A stretch of 64,000 nucleotides of DNA from Nilaparvata lugens (lineage: Eukaryota > Arthropoda > Insecta > Hemiptera > Delphacidae). A model generated the notes under the pieces. That model made no database searches. It had not been told where the DNA came from and saw nothing but the letters and a program-made list of their open reading frames with translations. Shown in pieces: positions 58,535-64,000 of this stretch. Numbering within the stretch: the stretch's first letter is position 1; each line of letters opens with the position of its first letter. Both the position numbers and the translations under genes were made by a program. The stretch is taken from NCBI RefSeq assembly GCF_014356525.2, contig NC_052514.1:5132764-5196763 (forward strand), in the 5' to 3' direction.

Positions 58535-60099
58535 TATTTATTTATTTATTTATTTATGGAGACAACAGGTTACCCCGAATGTGTCTCCTTCACAAATACA
58601 ACAATACAAGATACAATACGTTAAATACAACAATACAATGAAAAAAAATGAACAAAGTAACTTTCATTGCAATATTGTTAAAAGGAAAAAAAACTATAGA
58701 AATACAAGAGAAGGAAAAAAAATAGATGTATACAATAAAATAATTATAAAACGGAATATAGAAATGAAAAGGTTCTAAAATTAAAATAAAAATGTTACAA
58801 AGAATGGATAAAACTAACAAATGAATGTCAGAGGACTGGTACCTGCCAATGAAGCAACAGAATGATTAAGATGTACGAGTACATAGTGCAATAGATACAC
58901 ACCTATATACAGCAACAAATAATCGACAACACGACTGACAAGGATATCTCACAATAGACTGTTTAATATTCTATAAAATTTTTCACGAGAGAACCAGAAG
59001 ATGTCCAGTTGCCCAGAGAAACAGTTGAAAAGTCTTTGAATTCTGTTGACTGGAGAATTATAGTGACTCACAGTTCTGGACCGGGGCACAAAAAAAGAGA
59101 AAGTGGAGCGACGTGATATGGTAGATATATAAATATTTACATATGAAAGCAAATATGGGGAATCTATTTTATTATTTAATAAGCTATGAAGAAAAATTAA
59201 AGACTTAACATCTCGTCTTGTTTTTAATGATTTCAATTGAAACATATTTCTCAGAGTGTCAGAGGGAAAGTCAAACGGACAATTGAAATTGAATTTTCTG
59301 AAGTGAATGTACCTTAAAAATTTATTTTGTAAACGCTCCAAAAGTAGCACTTGATCATTACAATGAGGGTTCCAAATTTCAGACGCATACTCAAGAATAC
59401 TTCGGACAAGAGATTTATACAGAATATTATGGGTGAGACATCATTGAAAGGTGAACATGTTCTCAGGATAAACCCCATCTGCTGATTGGCCCTACTACAC
59501 AAAAGGTCTATATGTTTATTGAATGTAAAATCAGAGCTGTAAATCACACCCAGGTCCTTAAAAGACTCTACCTCCTCCAACGGTACACCATCAATACTAT
59601 AGATGCATCTGTGTGAAGCTACCTGACGGGAAAATGATAAAGTTTTGCATTTAGCTATATTTATTCTAAGGCCATTATTCATACTCCATACACTTAGTTT
59701 ATCAACATCCATTTGAAGGCTAAGGCAGTCATCAGGGCTCAAAATCGCTTTGTACAGCTTCACATCATCTGCATACATCAGACAGGATGAACCATCAAAG
59801 ACAGCAGGGAGATCGTTTATGAATAGAAGGAAGAGAAGTGGTCCAAGGTTAGAACCCTGAGGCACCCCAGATGTACAGTTGAAAGTTCTAGACTTGAAAT
59901 TATGTACTCTAACATACTGCACTCTTGAATTCAAATAGCTCTCAACAAGATTTGCCAGGCTTGTACAGAAACCAATTGACTTTAGTTTTTTAACTAATAT
60001 TCTGTGATTGATTGAATCGAAAGCCTTTGAGAGATCCGTATAAACAACATCAACCCGCCCTCCACCGTCAAGTACTCTAGAAGTCGTCAACTTCGACTT
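58535..60099 (-). mobile_element. 5-prime-truncated LINE, block 2
   Basis: CATGTT duplications at 58529-58534 and 60100-60105, same TTTA tail. Confidence 0.9.
58949..60099 (-). pseudogene. LINE reverse transcriptase, truncated and frameshifted, block 2
   Basis: Two overlapping frames (60102-59314, 262 residues; 59350-58949, 133 residues) with the same translation as in block 1. Motif A Asp, the PQG motif and YADD are intact, and the same frameshift precedes SLVRSILEYASEIWNP. Sharing an inactivating frameshift shows the LINE was dead before the blocks separated, or that the blocks are alleles. Confidence 0.85.
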
Positions 60100-60965
60100 C
60101 ATGTTAAGCTACTATTACTCATCAAAATAACAATAATTTATTCACACTTCAAAAAACAAACACATCATCAATTATTACAAATAGATATACTATGAATTCG
60201 ATTTAGAATGATATACTATGTTTGCTACAATATTTGTTAATATACTATGTATCACTAACCGCATCTAGTTACCATTTTACACTTTCTGAAGTAAACATGT
60301 TTTCCAAAAAAAAAAACAGAAATAAATGAAAATAAGTAGTTTCTCTTGCTGAAATTTTTCTTCTTGAGAGATCAGCTGGATGATCCCACACACATGCACT
60401 CGTTCACTCACTTTCATTACGGTATCGACAGACGACAAAATTTCCAGTTGTTTTTCCAAGGACCTTTTTATCCTTTTAATGTGCTTCATCGAGTTATCCA
60501 AGGGTTGAGACCTAGTGCAATCGAATCCTCATATCATAAACCTACTCTGTTCCAAATTTCGTGAGAATCGCTAGAGCCGTTTTGTATATCCGGCCACATA
60601 CAGATATATATATATATATGAACATCTAAACATATAAACATCTGAACATCTGAACATCTTAACATATAAACAGAAATTGCTCGTTTAATAGAATATAGGA
60701 TAAAACATTACAGTTGTGATGTTGCGGTATTCTCCCTTGATGAAAAACACAAATAGAATATTGTCAACCACAGTTAAAGTGATTGAAAAATAAAAGTGGT
60801 TAACAAATTCCATTTTTGTTTTTAATTGTCATGATACCGTTATTTTTTCAACTTCATTTGAAATACGAGTAGCCCTTTACATGAAAGTTATCTCATGTAT
60901 GAGTTCTGAGGATGATCATTTTACAATTGATCAAAATATCAGTCGCATACATTACTAACGATTTA

Positions 60966-61098
60966 AATAGACTAGTAGTTCTGTGAACAGTAGACCTCAC
61001 GCAGTTTTCTCATCCACAAGTATCTGATGTCACCTGTTCTAGTTGAATCACATGAATGAACGATATAAACAGAAATTGCTCGTTTAATAGTATAGGAT
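60966..61098 (+). repeat. Shared repeat fragment plus family A end, block 2
   Basis: Counterpart of 20398-20530. Confidence 0.65.
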
Positions 61099-61714
61099 GA
61101 GCTATAATGAAGATGATTGTTCGATCTCTGCTTAACAATTGATTCCTTTTTATGGGAGGAAATAGGTTTTGATTCAATCATCATCATCATCAATATAATA
61201 TCGTATTGCGAGTATACATATGACACTACCCATTTATCGCTTGTGGCCCTCCTCAGTCACTGTAATCATAAGGGATTAATGACACCAAAGTCCTCCCATT
61301 CATATCGTCTCCCTATCCTTATTGTTATTATGAACAATGGATCACTCAGTTGACTGCTAACCTCCAAAATCGCTCATCGGCAATCGCTCGTCGAACGTAA
61401 CCCATAAGTCATACCACTCGGTGATTGAATCGAGTCTGAATGTCTCTTATGACTTTTTGAGCAAACTAAAATGAAAATGCAGGTGAGCGAAGCGAGCATG
61501 CTGGCTTGTCTCATAAGATGAATGAAGACCATTATTCTCCTCAATTCAGTTATTTGTTCAATTACATAAGTCCTACATATTTCCTAAGAATAAAGACTAC
61601 CTTACGAATAAAACTACTTATTTTCTAAAATAAGATAATTATTATATTGATTTCAAAATTTGAGAATGTATTTTTCCAATACGTTTTTCAACGCCGTTCA
61701 TTTATTGTCTCAAG
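61099..61714. other. Noncoding stretch, block 2
   Basis: Counterpart of 20531-21149. GAGCGAAGCGAGC at about 61486. Confidence 0.4.
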
Positions 61715-62205
61715 GTTGCAGCAAAGCACGAGTTTATTTCTAGAATATTATTATTCAAAACGTTTTGTTGCATAGGTGACAATGATAATTTATTGACGTC
61801 AATTTTGCTGAATTCGTCACTCGAACCATCATTGTTCAAGTTCTTGAAATGAAATAATTATTGAAACTTTTGAGAAATATTGACAAAAGAGAAATAGGCT
61901 GGGCTTATGATGTTAAAATATATGATGTTAAATATGATGTTGAAATAAATATGGGCTTGGATAATGTTCAATATCCTATAGTTTTAGTGCATTCAAATTC
62001 CCAAACTCTCCCGAAATATAATGAAAGATTCTCCAAGGAGATTTGTGGATTTATAATCAAGATTTAATATATTTTATTGTTTCAAGATTTTCATTATAAA
62101 ATTATGGGATATTGATTACAGATACCAGGGGTACTTTTTTAAGATATCTTATCCTTTCCTTATCATGAAACATTTCAAACTTCTTTGAAAACTACACAAA
62201 AAATT
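61715..62205 (+). repeat. Diverged paralog of 55160-55650
   Basis: Counterpart of 21150-21637. Confidence 0.7.
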
Positions 62206-62207
62206 AA

Positions 62208-62716
62208 TCTGGTGTGTCGCACTCACACAACTTTCCTTGCCCTCATGAAAATTGATCACCTGACGCTAGTGTTCACGCGCATCTCAAGTCTACTATTTAT
62301 AGATCTGAGCCAGCTGGTGACAGGACAATAACGCTGGAGACACACGAGGTCTGCTATCTATTCATAGAGAATGATTTAATAGAAGCAACAGTTTGCTATT
62401 AAATAATCACATTTTCTCAAATTTCGAGCTTATTTTCAAATTTAGGTGAAACTATTACTGAACATTACTTGTAGAGATTCTTATGCTGAATCTTTTCCAC
62501 TTAAATTTTTTTGTACAAATTTCATCTGAAGCCTGATAATTGGGAACCTAAAATCAATCTTTGCATAGATGAAGCGGAGCTCCTGGAATTTTTACAGGTA
62601 TGGGACTTGTGGCAGTAGATAGAGCTTATCAATGACTATTCTAGTTATGAATTTGATCAAAATCGTTGGAGCCGTTTTTGATAAAATCGCGAAAAACGCT
62701 GTTTTTAGAACATTTT

Positions 62717-62796
<80 letters not shown>

Positions 62797-62930
62797 GACC
62801 AATACCCAAAAACCAATTTTTTTGAACTCAGGGGACCTTGAAACGTATAGAAATTTAGTAATTGGGGTACCTTAATTTTTTTCAGAAAGCAATACTTTCC
62901 TTACCTATGGTAATAGGGCAAGGAAAGTAA
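62208..62930 (+). mobile_element. Family B element B7, complete
   Basis: TCTGGTGTGTCGCACTCACA to CCTATGGTAATAGGGCAAGG. The block homology ends inside it at 62510, where block 1 meets the N gap. It carries a CA tract, and the segment usually found just before the tract (GATATCGTGTACACAGA) is deleted. Confidence 0.85.
62718..62791. repeat. (CA)n microsatellite
   Basis: About 37 uninterrupted CA units inside B7. Confidence 0.98.
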
Positions 62931-63127
62931 AAATTCAAATCTATTAGGCCTAAGGACTGGTATCTCCTTGTCATCGGATGACAAGTTGAACTGTAGGCCC
63001 CTGCTGTTGACCTACAGAACTACAGACCTACAGAAATGTAGGTCTGCCTATCCTTATTCTTATTCTGAACAATGGATCACTCAGTGGACTGCTAACCCCC
63101 AAAATCGCTCGCCGACGTTACCCATAA
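62931..63127. other. Diverged repeats of block sequences
   Basis: 62946-63000 resembles 15090-15140 (GTTGAACTGTAGGCCCC-type phrase), and 63047-63127 resembles 20750-20845, suggesting an ancient paralog of pieces of the block. Confidence 0.5.
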
Positions 63128-63600
63128 TCTCTATATCTATAAAAGGCTAAGCCCCGACAGACTGAAATCACACCACAGCCCAAACTACTGAGCCTACAAA
63201 CTTGAAATTTTTCACAATTGTTCATGATAGCCTCAAAACATCCACTAAGAAAGGATTTTCAGAAATTTACTCCCCTGAGGGAGCTGGGGCCCCCAAAAAT
63301 TTTGTACTTTTTAACCGCTCATTTCACAGCAGAATCATGAAGAACTTTTTTGTTCAGCTACGAGAAAAAATCAGATCTATGCAGAAAAATCCGACCAGGA
63401 GCAAAGAGAGGTCCAGGAGAGGGCATTTTTGAAATTTTTCATGTAAAATCACACTACAGCTCAAACTAATTGGCCTACAGACTTAAAACTTTGCACAAAT
63501 ATTCCTCAAACATGCTAGACGCACACTAAGAACGGATTTTGAGATATTTTGCCTCTAAGGGTTTCAAAGGATGGAAAAGGATCCTATTTAGTAAGGTTAT
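63128..63600 (+). mobile_element. Helitron-like 5-prime end (H3), right end not seen
   Basis: A|TCTCTATATCTATAAAAGGC resembles the start of the 31414-32244 Helitron. Two related units follow: ATCACACCACAGCCCAAACT (63169) and ATCACACTACAGCTCAAACT (63450), each ending near AGAAAGGATTTT or AGAACGGATTTT. The phrase CGCACACTAAGAACGGATTT is shared with H1. Confidence 0.55.
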
Positions 63601-64000
63601 GAACATGGTAAGGTGAATGCCATATGGAACTGATATAATTGACACATGATATTCTTACATATGTTGAAATCATTGGAAAGCTTAAAATAATTTTATCAAT
63701 CAGCTGATCGAATTTAATTTTCCGTGGATCGAAAGCGCGAGCATATTGCCACGTGTTTGTTCTATTGTTGTATGCTTGGCCAGTTCGTTTTGCGCCTTCT
63801 ATCAGCTGTATAATATGGAGTCTCATACATTCCGATTAGAACAGAGCACAGAGATTTTCTTTGGTTAGGAGTTTGTTGATAATTCTTTTTTCAAATTCAA
63901 ATTTTGTTGCAAACAAAAGAAAAACATTGAAGAATTTCTTAATAGATAACAAGATTACAAAAACAAGATGTCAAACATAAACCTACATTTATTTGTAGCA
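63601..64000. other. No recognisable feature
   Basis: AT-rich to the end of the window. It may include the rest of H3, but no CTRR end with hairpin is clear. Confidence 0.4.

Larger units (their letters stand above)
58333..60701 (+). mobile_element. Family A element split by a LINE, block 2 copy of A6
   Basis: Same structure as 17764-20132, nearly identical sequence. Confidence 0.8.
40665..62510 (+). repeat. Duplicated block, copy 2
   Basis: Counterpart of 1-21940, with which it shares every internal element, order, orientation, nested insertion and transposon frameshift. Differences noted: lacks the 95-bp filler, the 136-bp tandem duplication has one unit, the 118-bp tandem has three units. 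Confidence 0.95.

Noticed and set aside
1..64000. A new defence or other multi-gene system
   Set aside because: No set of intact genes exists here; all coding traces are broken transposon proteins.
1..64000. LTR retrotransposons or endogenous viral genes
   Set aside because: No paired long terminal repeats and no gag, protease, integrase or envelope motifs seen.

Overview
The window looks like nuclear DNA of an insect, most plausibly a hemipteran; the repeat sequences remind me of planthoppers such as Nilaparvata, but that is recollection, not proof. The evidence is high A+T, dinucleotide microsatellites, non-LTR retrotransposon and Penelope-like remnants, a Tc1/mariner-like relic, Helitron-like elements and many foldback MITEs. 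There are no operons or ribosome-binding sites. I found no intact host protein-coding gene, tRNA, rRNA or CRISPR array. Nearly all open frames are shadows of low-complexity DNA or fragments of transposon proteins.

Layout. Block 1 (1-21940) and block 2 (40665-62510) are the same sequence in the same orientation, offset by about 40.5-40.7 kb. Between them are a 100-N scaffold gap (21941-22040) and about 18.6 kb present once (22041-40664). The homology already exists at base 1, so the left edge of the duplication is not visible. Its right edge coincides exactly with the N gap. A retained second haplotype (false duplication) is therefore at least as likely as a true tandem segmental duplication.

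Each block contains, left to right: a decayed mariner-like element with palindromic transposase fragments; Helitron-like family A copies, two with an expanded 9-bp minisatellite; LINE 3-prime tails; foldback MITEs; GA/CT-rich tracts; a 118-121 bp tandem repeat (2 units in block 1, 3 in block 2); a broken LINE/Penelope chimera; and a 5-prime-truncated LINE with reverse transcriptase and a 6-bp target-site duplication, inserted in a family A copy.

The single-copy middle holds five copies of family B, which carries an internal CA/GT microsatellite in several members; more family A copies; a Helitron with canonical A|TC and CTAG|T ends (31414-32244); several hairpin MITEs, one with a related empty site inside the window; and an RTE-like LINE reverse transcriptase fragment (36057-37008). 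The right flank (62511-64000) completes a family B copy and begins another Helitron-like element.

No working multi-gene system is visible. The signals most worth following are the block duplication and its mosaic of differences, the relation between transposons and satellites, the LINE/Penelope chimera, and a short motif shared by otherwise different repeat families.
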